Positions 34,431 through 45,884 of a stretch of DNA of 64,000 bases are shown here, piece by piece (the first letter of the stretch is position 1; each line of letters opens with the position of its first letter). The notes beneath the pieces are model-generated. The model saw only the letters and a list, made by a program, of their open reading frames with translations, made no database searches and was not told where the DNA came from. Source of the stretch: Aristolochia californica (Eukaryota > Streptophyta > Magnoliopsida > Piperales > Aristolochiaceae); contig JARWKL010000016.1 in assembly GCA_029961685.1 (NCBI GenBank), positions 4,217,207-4,281,206 of the forward strand, in the 5' to 3' direction. The position numbers and the translations under genes are program-made.

Positions 34431-37400
34431 TCACTGAGAATCAGTCTTCTCCACAATTGCCGGTTGCTCAGGCTTATCAACAAAGTCACTTAATCTAGCA
34501 TTATTTGACACAATGCCCATCTTTATCATGCCTTCCAAGATCTGAGTGGCTTCATCTGTGCAGCCTCGTTCACATAAAGCATTTACAAGCTTGTCACACA
34601 TTGCAGGCTCAGCCTTAATTTTTCGCTCAACCATTTCATTGAATAATCTCAATACCTCTGGAAAGTCCCCATTCTTGCAAAGGGCATTTATGAGAGCATC
34701 ATATTCTGCACCTGTCATTAATGAACCTTCAAGAAGAATCTCATTTTTCAACTTAAAAGCCTCCACCAAGTTTCCTTCTTTACAGAGAGCATTCATGACA
34801 ACACAGTAAGTCACTGTGTCTGGCTTAATACCTTTACCCACCATTTCTTCAAATAACTCCAAAGATTTAGGAAAGTTTCCTATGTGGTTGTACCCATCAA
34901 TCAGTGAAGTATATGTAACAGCATTTGGCATCAAATTTCTTTCCTGCATAATTTCTAACAGTTTATTTGCTTTCTCCATCTTCCCTACCTTAACAAGTCC
35001 ATCAATCAAGGTTGAGTAAGTCACATGATTGGGCAGGACCCCTTTGTCTATCATAATTTGGAGTAGCTTGGTTGCTTCGTTGAGCTTACCAAATTTACAG
35101 AAACCATCAATTAAAGTGTTAAAAGAAAGTGTAGTTGCAAAGCCCTTTGGTTCCATTTTATTGAACAATTCCAGTGCTTCCTCAAAATTTCCTTCTTTAC
35201 AACAACCATCAACAAGGGCATTATAGACAAAACTATCAGGTTTAATTCCCCTTGACACCATCTCATCATATAATTTAAATGCCTCATTCAGATTTCCCGA
35301 TTTGCAGCACCCATCAATCAATATAGTGAATGTGACACCATTGGGTACCAAACCTTTTTTTGACACATCCTCAAACAATTCTCTTGCTCTTTCCATCTCC
35401 CCTGACTTGCATAACCCATCTATCAAAGCATTGTAGGTAACAATATTTGGATCTATACCTTTGCTAATCATCTCTTTATGAAGCTGTGCAGCTCTTTCTA
35501 TGTCCCCCACCTTAGAGAACCCGAAAATCAGGGCACTATAACAGAAAACATCCGGGACCAATCCCTTATTTTGAAGTTCTGAGAATGAGACCATAGCCTC
35601 TTGCATCTTCCCAGCTTTTGAGAGTCCATGAATAAGCACAGAATATGTTTTTAAATCAGGGAGAACACCCTTCCCAAGCATAGAATGAAATACAGAAAAA
35701 GCTTCGGTTAAATTACCAGATTTGCAGTGACCATCAATAAGGGCTGTATAAATAATTTCATTTGGCACTAAGCCACGATTAAGCATCTCCTTAAAGTATT
35801 GATCAGCATCAAGCATTTCCCCAACCTTACTATGAGCATGAATGAATGCTCCATACGTAAAAGAATTAGGAAACAGTCTTCTCTTGACCATCTCTAATAA
35901 ATATGATCTTGCTTCTTTCATTTTTCCTGCTTTGCAAAGGCCACTTATCAGGGTATTATAACAAATGACATCTGGAGTGACTCCTTTCCCAGTCATACTC
36001 TTGAAGAGCTCGCAAGACTCATCGACTCTCCCCTGTCTAAGGTTACCAGTAATAAGTGTTGTATAAATAACAGCATTTGGCTTCAAACCAGAAATGATCA
36101 TTTCTTCTAGAACACTAGTTGCCCGGTGAAGGTCTCCACTGTGGCATAACCCGTTAATTATTACACTGTAACTTACCATATTTGGAGAAATATTTCTCTT
36201 TTTCATTTCCACAATTAGCTCATATGCTCTATCTATATTCTTATCCTGTATATGACCTTCAATAATAGTATTATATGTAAAGACATCAGGTTTGCAACCA
36301 ATGTGAACCATCTCATGCAAAAGCTCCTGTGCTTTCTCCATCTTTCCCCTCCTGCAAACACCTCGGACAAGTATATTGTAAGTCAGAACATTCGGCTGAA
36401 TTCCTCGCTTTAGCATCTCATCCCTAAGTTCAAAAGCATGTTCTACATCTCCTTCTTTAACAAACCCATCTATCAGAGTTGTATATGTAACGTAGTTTGG
36501 TGCAAGACCTATCTTGCACATCTCATCCAACAACTTTCTTCCTTCTATAGGTTTCCGTTGGTTACACAATCCACCCACAAGTGTAGAATAAGTAAATCCA
36601 TCAGCAACTACACCCTTTTCAGCCATTTCTCTCTTCAACTCAAATGCTTCAGCAATCCCACCAGTTCGGCACAATCCTGCAATCAGAGTATTATATGTGA
36701 CGGCATTTGGAGTACAACCCTTCTCCCCCATTTCTGTAAAGGTCCCTCTTGCCTCTTTTATTTTCCCAACCTTGCAAAAGGCGCTGATCAAAGTAGTGTA
36801 AGTGTAAATATCAGGTGGGATTTTTCCAAGGATCACCCCATCGTAAACCTTCCAAAACAAGCCCATCTTTTCTCTCTTCATTAAATCGTTTAGAAGAGAG
36901 TTTAAACACCTTATACTTGGTGTGAGTCCTTCATTTCCCATTACTAGCACTGAGTTTGCAGCTTCTTCCAGCATACCAATTTTCTTGTATGTATCTATCA
37001 ATATATCAAACACAAGAGGGTTGGATTCTTTACAGTCTTTATAGCTATATAAGATTGAGTTCACAATAGCATCCACATGTGAATTGCCCAAGTGGGTGGC
37101 AATCATTTGCTCTAAGATACCATTTACAGGACCAAACAAACAGGCGTTACATAGATTTACAGCAAGTGTTGAAAAAGAAGTTAATGTTTGCGGAAGACCC
37201 ATTTGAGACTGGGACCAGTGGAAGAAACTCAAGAGGAGTTTCGGGTCATTTACCTGTTTTTGGCGAAGGACACATTGTATCATTTCCGGGTTTAACTTTC
37301 TTGGAATGTCTGAGGAGGTCATGAGAAGCTGCCAATTGTTGTGTTGGAGGAGACTGATGATTCTCTCTGCAAAATGTTCGTCATTGCGGAGTGCATCCTT

Positions 37401-37511
37401 AGCGCCCTGTAATGTGGAAAAGCGTAAAGGCTTGAGTGAACGTGGACATCTTGAGGTAGCGATGCAGGCAGGGTTAGCCGGGGACAACAAGAGCCCTGAA
37501 GGTCTCGTCAT
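34431..37511 (-). CDS. P-class pentatricopeptide repeat protein, organelle-targeted
   Basis: Intronless frame of 1026 residues with an undamaged reading frame. The first 35 residues are rich in Arg, Ser, Pro and Ala without acidic residues (MTRPSGLLLSPANP...RCPRSLKPLRFST), a likely organelle presequence. From about residue 165 to 1005 there are roughly 24 regular 35-residue repeats of the type VTYNTLIDGLCK.G...EA, so it is a pure P-class protein with no E, DYW or SMR domain. Such proteins bind organelle RNA and affect its stability, processing or translation. Length and architecture resemble the mitochondrial At5g61990-type protein as I recall it, but PPR orthology cannot be settled by eye. 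Plus-strand open frames inside this gene are antisense shadows. Residues 5 and 35 of most repeats are the standard code residues (N/T/S with D/N). Confidence 0.93.
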   Translation of the reverse strand: MTRPSGLLLSPANPACIATSRCPRSLKPLRFSTLQGAKDALRNDEHFAERIISLLQHNNWQLLMTSSDIPRKLNPEMIQCVLRQKQVNDPKLLLSFFHWSQSQMGLPQTLTSFSTLAVNLCNACLFGPVNGILEQMIATHLGNSHVDAIVNSILYSYKDCKESNPLVFDILIDTYKKIGMLEEAANSVLVMGNEGLTPSIRCLNSLLNDLMKREKMGLFWKVYDGVILGKIPPDIYTYTTLISAFCKVGKIKEARGTFTEMGEKGCTPNAVTYNTLIAGLCRTGGIAEAFELKREMAEKGVVADGFTYSTLVGGLCNQRKPIEGRKLLDEMCKIGLAPNYVTYTTLIDGFVKEGDVEHAFELRDEMLKRGIQPNVLTYNILVRGVCRRGKMEKAQELLHEMVHIGCKPDVFTYNTIIEGHIQDKNIDRAYELIVEMKKRNISPNMVSYSVIINGLCHSGDLHRATSVLEEMIISGLKPNAVIYTTLITGNLRQGRVDESCELFKSMTGKGVTPDVICYNTLISGLCKAGKMKEARSYLLEMVKRRLFPNSFTYGAFIHAHSKVGEMLDADQYFKEMLNRGLVPNEIIYTALIDGHCKSGNLTEAFSVFHSMLGKGVLPDLKTYSVLIHGLSKAGKMQEAMVSFSELQNKGLVPDVFCYSALIFGFSKVGDIERAAQLHKEMISKGIDPNIVTYNALIDGLCKSGEMERARELFEDVSKKGLVPNGVTFTILIDGCCKSGNLNEAFKLYDEMVSRGIKPDSFVYNALVDGCCKEGNFEEALELFNKMEPKGFATTLSFNTLIDGFCKFGKLNEATKLLQIMIDKGVLPNHVTYSTLIDGLVKVGKMEKANKLLEIMQERNLMPNAVTYTSLIDGYNHIGNFPKSLELFEEMVGKGIKPDTVTYCVVMNALCKEGNLVEAFKLKNEILLEGSLMTGAEYDALINALCKNGDFPEVLRLFNEMVERKIKAEPAMCDKLVNALCERGCTDEATQILEGMIKMGIVSNNARLSDFVDKPEQPAIVEKTDSQ

Positions 37512-38219
37512 TTTCCACTCCCTCCAGCAGAGAAAAAACGAGCTCTCAGGTGGAGTAAACTTTCCTAAAGGGATAACATTTCTTCGGGTTTACACCGGCA
37601 GCAAGTCCCCCACTTACCCCCTCACTCGACTTATAGCCACTTATGAAACTTCCTTATACAGTGCCCTTACGCAACCATATAAATCACTATTGATTGGTCC
37701 ATCGTTTAACTCTGATGTGCTGAAACAATCCTGGAAATTATAAAAAGAAATTTTGATAAGAGTTTTGTGAAAAACAGAGAGGACGGAAACAGTACAAACA
37801 AGGTGAAAAGAAAGCTATCTTGCGAAAATTCGAACATTGGCAATTGTAGAAACCAAACCTGGAACGGTCGAAATAGATAACGGTTTCAAAATTTACGCTT
37901 TGCTCAACGATCAGAATAATCGACTGAAAATTTCAAGTATTGCTTAAATGCCAATCACAAAAGACACTTGCTCGGCCCAGACGTCGAACTTTTCTCCTTG
38001 AAATTTGTTCGGCAACTGCAAGCTTCTCTCATAGCTTTTAATATTCGAAGTGTGTTTCGACCTTTGTCGACGTCGATGATTTTTTTGGAAGCCTCAACGC
38101 TATGTCGTATACTTTGTTGCTAACTGTAAATCGTGAGGTTTCCGTGAGAATTAGCTTGTCACAAGGAACGGAGTTTCGAGACAGGTCGTCTTTGAAAGAT
38201 GAGTTTTTTTAGGGATTTC
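37512..38219. other. PPR promoter side, no further gene
   Basis: The upstream region of the PPR gene on the minus strand. The plus-strand frame 37306-37743 overlaps the PPR start and is not considered real. No clear TATA box fixes the transcription start. Confidence 0.35.
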
Positions 38220-39292
38220 ACATCACTTTGTAAGGATTGAACCGGACCTAATCTTACCCGGTCCAATTACGATAGGACCGACGGGTCAGGTCCGATTCTG
38301 ACACCACTGATCCACGTGGCTATCTGCCTAATGGCACTTTCTGCTTCCATCCAAAAACGGTTACTGACACAACAACATCTGTCACGCCCCATTGTCAGGT
38401 TTGTGACAACCAATTTCTTAATGTCTTACAAGTTACAGCTAATTTTCAGGTTTGTTACAATCAATTTTAGGAGCACATTCAATGAATACATTGTTTGTGT
38501 AAACAAGAGTTATATAAAGCAGGAGAGACTTAAGAACGATGAGAGTAGGGGAAAAAGAATCAAGAGTGTTTTGTCTTTCCTTTCATCTTCTTCTTCTTTT
38601 ACGTTTTTGTAGAGAATTGCAAAAGAAGAGGAACATCATAGCTGTTCAAAGTTGTGATCCCATTTTTTTGCTAAGAGATTGGATTCCTGTACTGCAATCG
38701 ATCCATTGGTAAGTCTTTTTCTCATTTATTCATTTGTTTAAAATGTGCAATTCTGATGCTCTCTCCATCGATATTTGAAGCCTCTTTGTTTTTTTCTTTA
38801 ATGGCGCTTTTTTAAATCATTTGAACTCCATTTAAGTTCGTCTGCTCGCTTGTCACAGATAAACACTAAGGAGTCCTGAAAAGAATTTTACTGAGGCTCC
38901 GCTATTACCTGAGATATTGACAAGTTGAACTATCCAATTTTTCAAATTGAAATGCTCAACCCAACTAGTCTAGAGGCTGAACTGGTTGGGTTGAGCATTC
39001 AATTTGACAAACGTGATGGTTCAAGGTAGCAGCTGACTGGGTTGAGCATTCAATTTGAAAAACTTGAGTTCAAGTGGTTTACATCCCTGGATAGATCGAA
39101 GAAGAAGTCGAGGTCACAAATGAGCATCTCGGTAGCTTCATTCAGGGAGGGATGTCTTTGAAAATTGGCTTTTCAGACACTCGACCCTTCTACTCATGAC
39201 TCTTCAGGTTCGGCTTACTTATCTCCATCTCTTCATGCGAAGATAATCAATCTTTACTACTTTCATTTTTTAGAGATTTGAGTCCCTTGAAA

Positions 39293-39780
39293 TCATAATG
39301 ACACTCCTTCATGCATTAGGTTCAGTTCAATGAATTTATTCATCCCCCACCTGATATCATCATCATCTGTCAAGTCGGAGTGCCTTACTCTTCCACTCAA
39401 ATCAAGCACAAAATCTTCAATTCCTTCTTTAACAAATTCAATCCATTCTATGAGATCGGATGAGTATCTGTCATCGAGACAAAAGAACAGGCAAAACACT
39501 TTAATCTTGTTAAGAGTATGGAGCTGTAGAAGTTGGTATGCAACTTGTACATAATGAGCCTTCTTTAAATTTGTTGTGAACTCCTTGTCAAGTCTATAAT
39601 AGTGTTGTAAATTCATAGAAGTTTCCACATGTTTATCCATTGTCTAGGCAGAATTGATGTCATCACTGCACACTTCAATGGAAGAAAAGAGAGTATGTGA
39701 TAAATAATATTTTCTGGTAGCTTGGTGATACTGTTAGTCTTCTCAGTGAAGTTTCTCTTATGTTGAAAGTTCATTGACTA
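39293..39780 (-). pseudogene. FBD-type F-box gene fragment, broken
   Basis: On the minus strand, from 39773, the start MNFQHKRNFTEKTNSI-like and F-box codons can be read, then an in-frame stop occurs right after the QWINMWK motif (codon CTA TGA where relatives have CCTATGG). The downstream open part (39640-39293) still matches the family: EFTTNLKK, YQLLQLHTLNK, DRYSSDLIEWIEFVK, LDLSGRVRHSDLTDDDDIRWGMNKF. It ends soon after, without the LRR body and FBD domain. Confidence 0.75.
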
Positions 39781-39822
39781 ACTTTTTGTTTGTTACTCAC
39801 TGCTATTTGTGCTATGAAATAA

Positions 39823-40110
39823 CTAAAAAAGTATTATGTTAGTCAATCTATTTTTTGGGCAAAAACTTGAGTTCAAGTGGACTACATCCCTGAATAGTTC
39901 GAAGTAGAAGTCGAGGTCAAGGGTGTGCATCTCAGTAGCTTCATCCAGGGAGGGGATGTCGCTGAAAATGGGTTTCTCACAAAGTTGACCCTTGTACCCA
40001 AGACGGTTCAAGTTCGGCTTAATTATCTCCATTTCTTCAACCGAAGATGATCAATCTTGACTACTTTCATTTTTTAGGGATTTGAGACCCTTGAAATCTT
40101 AATGAGGCTC
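39823..40110 (-). pseudogene. F-box family LRR fragment, separated from its F-box
   Basis: The minus frame reads MEIIKPNLNRLGYKGQLCEK and then DIPSLDEATEMHTLDLDFYF, matching the region MEIRTPNLKNLQYKGQVCDK of the longer family member at 56.8 kb. It lies upstream of the F-box fragment on the same strand, so the natural order is reversed, consistent with the tail of one tandem gene preceding the head of the next. Confidence 0.65.
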
Positions 40111-40699
40111 CTTTATGTATCAGGTAAAGTTGAGCGAAGATATTGATGGACAAAAGAACAAACAATCCGGTTTTCTAAATTTCTTCATCCATCGAATATC
40201 ATTAAGTTCAAGCTACTGAACTCCTATGGCAGACAAATCAATCAATCTCATGAGATCAAATGAGTAGCTCTCACAAAGATCAACGAACAAATGAATATTC
40301 TATTGGTGTTCGTTTTTATTCGAAATCAATATTCTGTAACTCTCCTAATTCTCAATAAAATTGAAAAGATGTTTTCAGTGTATAGTAATGAATCTTCTCT
40401 GGGTTAATATTTATTCCATAATTTGTCCCCTCAACAGGATTGTTTGCTGTATTGAAGAGATGATATTTATTCCTATTTTACTAATCCATAATCCGATATA
40501 TAAATGATCTATAGATTAAGGTATATCTAGTCTGATAAAATAGTCAGATTTTTTCACCTTTATTCTTAATTTTACCTGCTTTTAGTTAGTTCATATTGTT
40601 TTTAATTAATTCAAAATCCAAGGTCAATTTTATAGATTATGTTCACAATGAACAATAGCATTCGTATAAGCAATTACATACAAAGTACTTATAGGATTT

Positions 40700-41738
40700 T
40701 TAGGGAGGTTTGTAGTCCTTCTAGCCGATTGCTAATCCACCCCCTAAGATGTTTTATAATCTTAAGGAACCACTAATGTTGGCTTTGCCCAAGGCCAATT
40801 ACAATGTTGTCCATACATGGACTTACGTAATTCGATTGACCATAACAACCAGCTGACAATGGCACTCCCTTAGATTTAACACCTAATGAGGCATACATGC
40901 CTAGATCCACAAAGAGATTTTCCATCAATTCACTAGGCTACGCAAGCTTAGACGAACATAGAGATTTTCATCCACTTACTAGGCACACCAATCTAGACCT
41001 ACAAAGAGATTTTCAGCATCGCCTACCTACACAACGTCTTATGACTCAAACAACATCAAACACACCTTCCCACCTTCAACTCCTCAGCCACAATAATTTA
41101 TCTTAAATAAATTTGGGGTGAGGATGGTCTTACCTAAGGAAGGTTTGACCTAATTGTAAGCATTACTTGCTTACCATATAACCCAATATTAATTATCTCC
41201 CAATAGGCAAATTTTATCAATCTAGGTACAAACAAATAGGTACATCTATCCTTGGTACCTATCCAATGTAATTAGTAGTTTAAAATAGTTAGTAACTTGA
41301 TTTTAAAATAAAAATAACTCATAATAGTCATTTATGATTTGATTTGAAAATATAGGCAGCTCAAGATGTGTTGATTTGAAAATATCAACTCAATTTAAGT
41401 ATGAGATTGTCTTTTCAAGTTGGGGAACGTATTCAATTCAACTCAAAAGTAATAAATTTCAAACTATAGCCCATAAGTAGCATTATAAATTATAGTGAAT
41501 GATTTTTCAAAGTGTACTTTGCACTAGTTCACAATACACTTGGATTTGAAATGTTATCCCAAAGTTTAAATACTTAGTAAAAGCCGTTTCAAATACCCCA
41601 ATAACTTGACATACAAGCATGCATTAATATGATCTAAAAATAGAAGAGGTTGTAAACGTAATTTCAAATGGTTGTCAATAACACAACTACTCATAATGCA
41701 ATGGTTGAATCAAATATGGTCTTAAAATCACTTAGCAC
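40700..41738. repeat. dispersed repeat, left part (interrupted by Copia)
   Basis: Resembles 59400-60220 in order: AGGATGGTCTT, a GGTTTGACC/GCTTGACCCAA block, AAACTATAGCCCAT versus AAAGTATAGCTCAT, and TAAATACCC.AATAA. The match resumes after the Copia element at 47211. Divergence is high. No coding frame; class unknown (possibly an old LTR element). Confidence 0.55.
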
Positions 41739-42001
41739 TGTTACGATATGTTAAAATGTATATTAAATATAATTTATATTCATAATTGTTGTATAATTTG
41801 GGATATGTATATAGGGTTATTTGATTAGGCTTAATGGGATGAGAGGGTCTTGTCTTGGGCCCATGGGCCATTTTGTAACAGGAAAACCTAAAGGATAAAT
41901 ACTTAATGAAAGGGGGAAAATCCCCAACGGAAACAATTTTGGATTGATGTTCGTGTGTTTCGTTTGGACTGTTTCGTCAGTCCCTTGATCTTGTTTTGTC
42001 A
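41739..42001 (+). repeat. Copia 5' LTR
   Basis: 263 bp, TGTTACGATATG ... TTGTTTTGTCA. Lacks 42 bp present in the 3' LTR; the gap lies between short GTTT repeats, suggesting deletion in this copy. Confidence 0.93.
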
Positions 42002-42013
42002 TGGTATCAGAGC
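42002..42013 (+). other. Copia primer-binding site (tRNA-iMet)
   Basis: TGGTATCAGAGC follows the 5' LTR directly. It is complementary to the 3' end of plant initiator tRNA-Met, including the CCA; the encoded GCTCTGATA end is seen in the tRNA gene at 10946-11017. Confidence 0.95.
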
Positions 42014-42687
42014 TCTGAAGAGTAACCGTCTGACGACCTGCGTTGTCTGACCATTTTTTTTCTCTTCGCTTTCGCCATTGATTTCGGGCACAGTTGGAAA
42101 TACTTGTCGGGTGGTTCCGTTGCCGGACGAGTTACGGAGGTTCCGTTGCCAGGAAGGGGGTTCTCGCCGGAAGGGGAAACGAACGGCAGAGGGTTCTCAC
42201 CGGAAGAGGAAAAGAAAGGGGTTGTCGGAAAGTATTCTCCGAGTTCGGAAACGTTGTGGTTCCGTCGTCGGAAAAGCTCCATCGGTGGTTTCGTTGCCGA
42301 AGAATCTACAATGGGACGGGGGTTCTCGCCGGGACACTCGCCGGAAGGGGGAACGAAGGTAAGATTTTTTTTTCTCCCGCGCGTTCGTTTTGGGTGATTA
42401 TTTGGCATATGGTCATTTTGTAATTTGAGAATCTTTGGGGGCCGCTTTGCAATTTCTGAAAGTTTTGGGGGGGGGGGGGGGGGCATTCTGGAATTTCTAA
42501 AGGTGAGAGGGTGCTTTTCGAATTTCTAACAGTTTGGGAGTCTAATTCGAATTTTTGTAACCTAGGGGCAACTCTTGGATTTTTGTAAGTGTAGGGGTCT
42601 ATTTGCAATTTCTAAAAAGTGGGGGTATATTTAGAATTTTTTATCTTGCGGGGGTGCATCAGGAATTTTGCTAGATTCAATTTTATC

Positions 42688-44088
42688 ATGTCAGCAGATA
42701 AGTCCGATTTCGTTCCTATTCGGTTCACGGGCAAGAACTATGGTACTTGGGAATTTCAGTTCCGGTTATTTGTTCAGGGAAGAGGTTTATGGGGTCATAT
42801 TGATGGGAGTGATCCGGCACTTGGCCATGCTGACGCATTGTCAAAATGGATCATCATGGATGCTAGAGTCATGACTTGGATACTTGGATCTCTTGAGCCT
42901 CACCTAGTCCCAAATCTGAGGCCTTACAAAATTACCGTCGATATGTGGAATTACCTCCACAAGGTTTATCGTCAAACCAACACGACCCGTCGATTTCAAG
43001 TTTAATAGGAACTTGTAAATTTCACCCAAGGCAGTCGTTCGATTGAAGAATATTTCTCGGGCTTCCAAAATCTATGGGCTGACTACACTGACATTGTTTA
43101 CGAGGATATCCCTGCTGCTGTTCTCTCTACTGTGCAAGCTGTCCATGACACCAGTAAACGAGATCAATTCTTGATGAAGCTTCGTCCCGAGTTTGAGATT
43201 GATCGATCACATCTGATGAATCGTCATCCGGTGCCGTCCCTAGATGCCTGTTTGAGTGAACTTCTCCGGGAGGAGCAGCGCCTTACTACTCAGGCTAACA
43301 TGGAACCTCACGTTCAGGCTGATCTCTCGGCTCCTGTAGCTTATGTAACACAAGGAAGGCCTCAGGGTCAGGACACCAGTTCTGTTCAGTGCTTCCACTG
43401 CAAGGCTTATGGTCACTTTATTCGGGACTGCCCCAAGAAGTCGGTTCTATTCTGTAGCTACTGTAAGAAGCCGGGTCATCACATCACCGTTTGCCCTACA
43501 CGACCTCCACGGAGGAAGCCTACAGCTTATCATGCATCCACCGGTACATCTAGTTTTGCCACATTGCCGCCTGCCATTTCGGTCCCTATCATTCCTGTTC
43601 CACCAGCACCTGCCAGTTCCACCACTCTCACTCCTGAAATGGTACAACAGATGATCATTTCTGCCTTTTCTACTTTTGGTATCTCAAGTAAACAGAACCT
43701 TTCTACTCAACCATGGTATTTTGATTCTGGTGCCTCTAACCACATGACCAACAATGTGGTATCTCTTTCGAATGTCCGAAAGTATGATGGCAATCTGCAC
43801 ATCAACACTGCTGATGGCAGCACTCTGCCTATCAGTGCTGTTGGTGATCTCTCTCCATCTTTAGTTGATGTCTTTGTGTCTCCTGACCTGTCGACAAACC
43901 TTTTGTCTGTTGGTCAATTGGTTGATAAAAACTGTAATGTTCAGTTTTCTCGCTTTGGCTGTGTTGTGCAGGATCAAGCGTTGGGGAAGGTGATCGTGAA
44001 GGGGCCTAAAGTGGGCAGGCTATTTCCACTTAAAAGTCTTTCTATCCACTGTTATTCCACGTTCTCCTGTACTTTCTTTTGCTTGTAA
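42688..44088 (+). pseudogene. Copia gag and protease
   Basis: Gag starts MSADKSDFVPIRFTGKNYG and includes the usual GTWEFQFR and QELVNFTQGSRSIEEYF region. An in-frame TAA at 43003-43005 splits it. The same frame then continues through two CCHC zinc knuckles (CFHCKAYGHFIRDC and CSYCKKPGHHITVC, about 43390-43500) and the protease motif FDSGASNHM (about 43720). The frame is lost near 44040-44088 by a frame shift. A poly-G run sits in the leader at about 42468-42482. Confidence 0.9.
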
Positions 44089-45736
44089 TGTTGTTGGATC
44101 TAGCCCTAAGTTGTGGCATAGACGTCTAGGCCACCCAAACTCGGCTGTACTTCGTACATTATTTAAATCAGGTTTATTAGGCAATCAAGATTGTACTTCT
44201 CGTGACACGTCTTTTGACTGTTCATCATGTAAACTTGGCAAAAGTAAAATTCTATCATTTCCGCATCATGCCTCGCATGCCTCCCACTGCTTTGACCTTA
44301 TTCATAGTGATGTTTGAGGAATTGCTCCCGTTATCTTACATGCACACATTAAGTACTTTATCACCTTTATTGATGACTTTAGTCGATTTACCTGGGTCTA
44401 CTTCCTACGAGCTAAGTCTGACATTTTTGTCATTTTTAAGAGGTTTCTTGCACTCATTGAAACCCAGTTCTCCGCTCACCTTAAAGTACTCCACTCTGAC
44501 TCTGGAAGCGAGTACATGTCGACAGAATTTCAAGAATTTCTTCAAAACAAAGGCATTATCTCTCAACGTTCTTGTCCCTCGACACCCCAACAAAATGGTG
44601 TTGCTGAGCGCAAAAATCGTCACCTTCTTGATATGGTTCGCACCCTTTTCATTGAATCATCTGTTCCTCCTAGGTTTTGGTGTGAAGCTCTCTCTACCTC
44701 CGTCCTTTTAATTAACCGCCTGCCCTTGCCTGTCTTGCATCAAGTCTCTCCCTTTATTAAATTATTCGATTATTCTCCGTCCTACACAAATCTTTGGACG
44801 TTCGATTGTGTTTTTTTTGTGCATTTACCTGATCATGAACGACATAAACTTACAACTCAATCCGTTATGTGTGCATTTCTTGGGTATGCCGGTTCTCAAA
44901 AGGGCTATGCTTGCTATGATCCTCAGGCGCGTCGAGTCCGTGTTGCTCGGAATGTGGTCTTCTTTGAAAACCAATATTTCTTTCCCTCTCAAGTTACACT
45001 TCCGTCTACCTCTTTGTCTAGTTTGCCAAGCTTTGATGAGCCTCAACCCACTGCTTCGCTGCCCTCTTCTCCTTCTGACCTAGCGCTTGCTCCTGATCCT
45101 CCATCTGCTCTTGCTTCCCTCCATCTTCATAGATCCACACGTAGTTCTCACCCTTCTGACCGGTATGGTTTTCCCTCCCTTGTATCTCTGGTAGCTACTT
45201 TGTCTTCTATTTCCATTCCTTCTGGATATAAACAGGCTATAGCCCATGCGTGTTGGCAAAAGGCCATCCAAACTGAACTACAAGCGCTAGAGGAGAATCA
45301 CACCTGGGACATTGTGGCCCGCCCTCCCACTATTCGGCCTCTTGGAAGTAAGTGGGTTTTCTCTGTCAAGCTACGTTCCGATGGATCATTGGATCAATAC
45401 GAAGCTTGCCTTGTGGCCTTGGGGAACAGGCAGGAATATGGGATCGATTATGAGGAAACTTTTGCCCCAGTTGCCAAGATAACCACAATCCATACTATCT
45501 TAGCCATTGCAGCCTGTCAATCTTGGCTATTGCATCAGATGGATGTGAAGAATGCCTTTCTCCACGGTGATCTGCAGGAAGATGTCTATATGAAGCTTCC
45601 CTCGGGTATGTCTACATCCTCTCCTGATCACGTCTGCAAGCTACGACGTCCTTTGTATGGGCTTAAACAAGGCCCCCGAGCTTGGTTTGAGAAATTTCGT
45701 AGCACCCTTATCCTCCACCGGTTTACCCAGAGTCAG
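44089..45736 (+). pseudogene. Copia integrase and first half of reverse transcriptase
   Basis: The pre-integrase motif LWHRRLGHPN starts at about 44109, followed by the zinc-binding CSSCKLGK. The integrase core Asp, Asp and Glu can be placed at FIDDFSR, HSDSGSE and QNGVAERKNR. An in-frame TGA at 44315-44317 interrupts it. The reverse transcriptase starts near 45240 with KWVFSVK, the family motif YEETFAPVAK, MDVKNAFLHGDL and the YGLKQ region, at which point a 148-bp tandem duplication breaks the frame. Confidence 0.9.
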
Positions 45737-45884
45737 TATGAAGCTTCCCTCGGGTATGTCTACATCCTCTCCTGATCACGTCTGCAAGCTACGACGTCCT
45801 TTGTATGGGCTTAAACAAGGCCCCCGGGCTTGGTTTGAAAAATTTTGTAGCACCCTTATCCTCCACCAGTTTACCCAAAGTCAG
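45589..45884 (+). repeat. 148-bp tandem duplication inside reverse transcriptase
   Basis: TATGAAGCTTCCCTCGGGTA occurs at 45589 and 45737, and both copies extend through CTTTGTATGGGCTTAAACAA to GTCAGTATGA. They differ at about five positions. 148 is not a multiple of three, so the second copy shifts the frame. Confidence 0.95.

Larger units (their letters stand above)
38220..40440. repeat. segmental duplication, copy A (with F-box fragments)
   Basis: Collinear with 50656-52269. Shared landmarks in order: TCACATCACTTTGTAAG, AACCGGACCTAATCTTACC, ATCTGTCACGCCCCAT, TTATATAAAGCAGGAGAGAC, AATGCTCAACCCAACT, the F-box pieces, and TTGTCCCCTCAACAGG. Copy A is longer because copy B lacks about 400 bp of the F-box body. 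Confidence 0.85.

Noticed and set aside
34546..37743. Plus-strand open frames across the PPR gene
   Set aside because: They are antisense to a long, regular, intact repeat protein and show no domain of their own.
42007..42486. 159-codon minus frame and overlapping plus frames in the Copia leader
   Set aside because: Lies in the untranslated leader between the primer-binding site and gag; Pro-rich composition comes from the G-rich plus strand.
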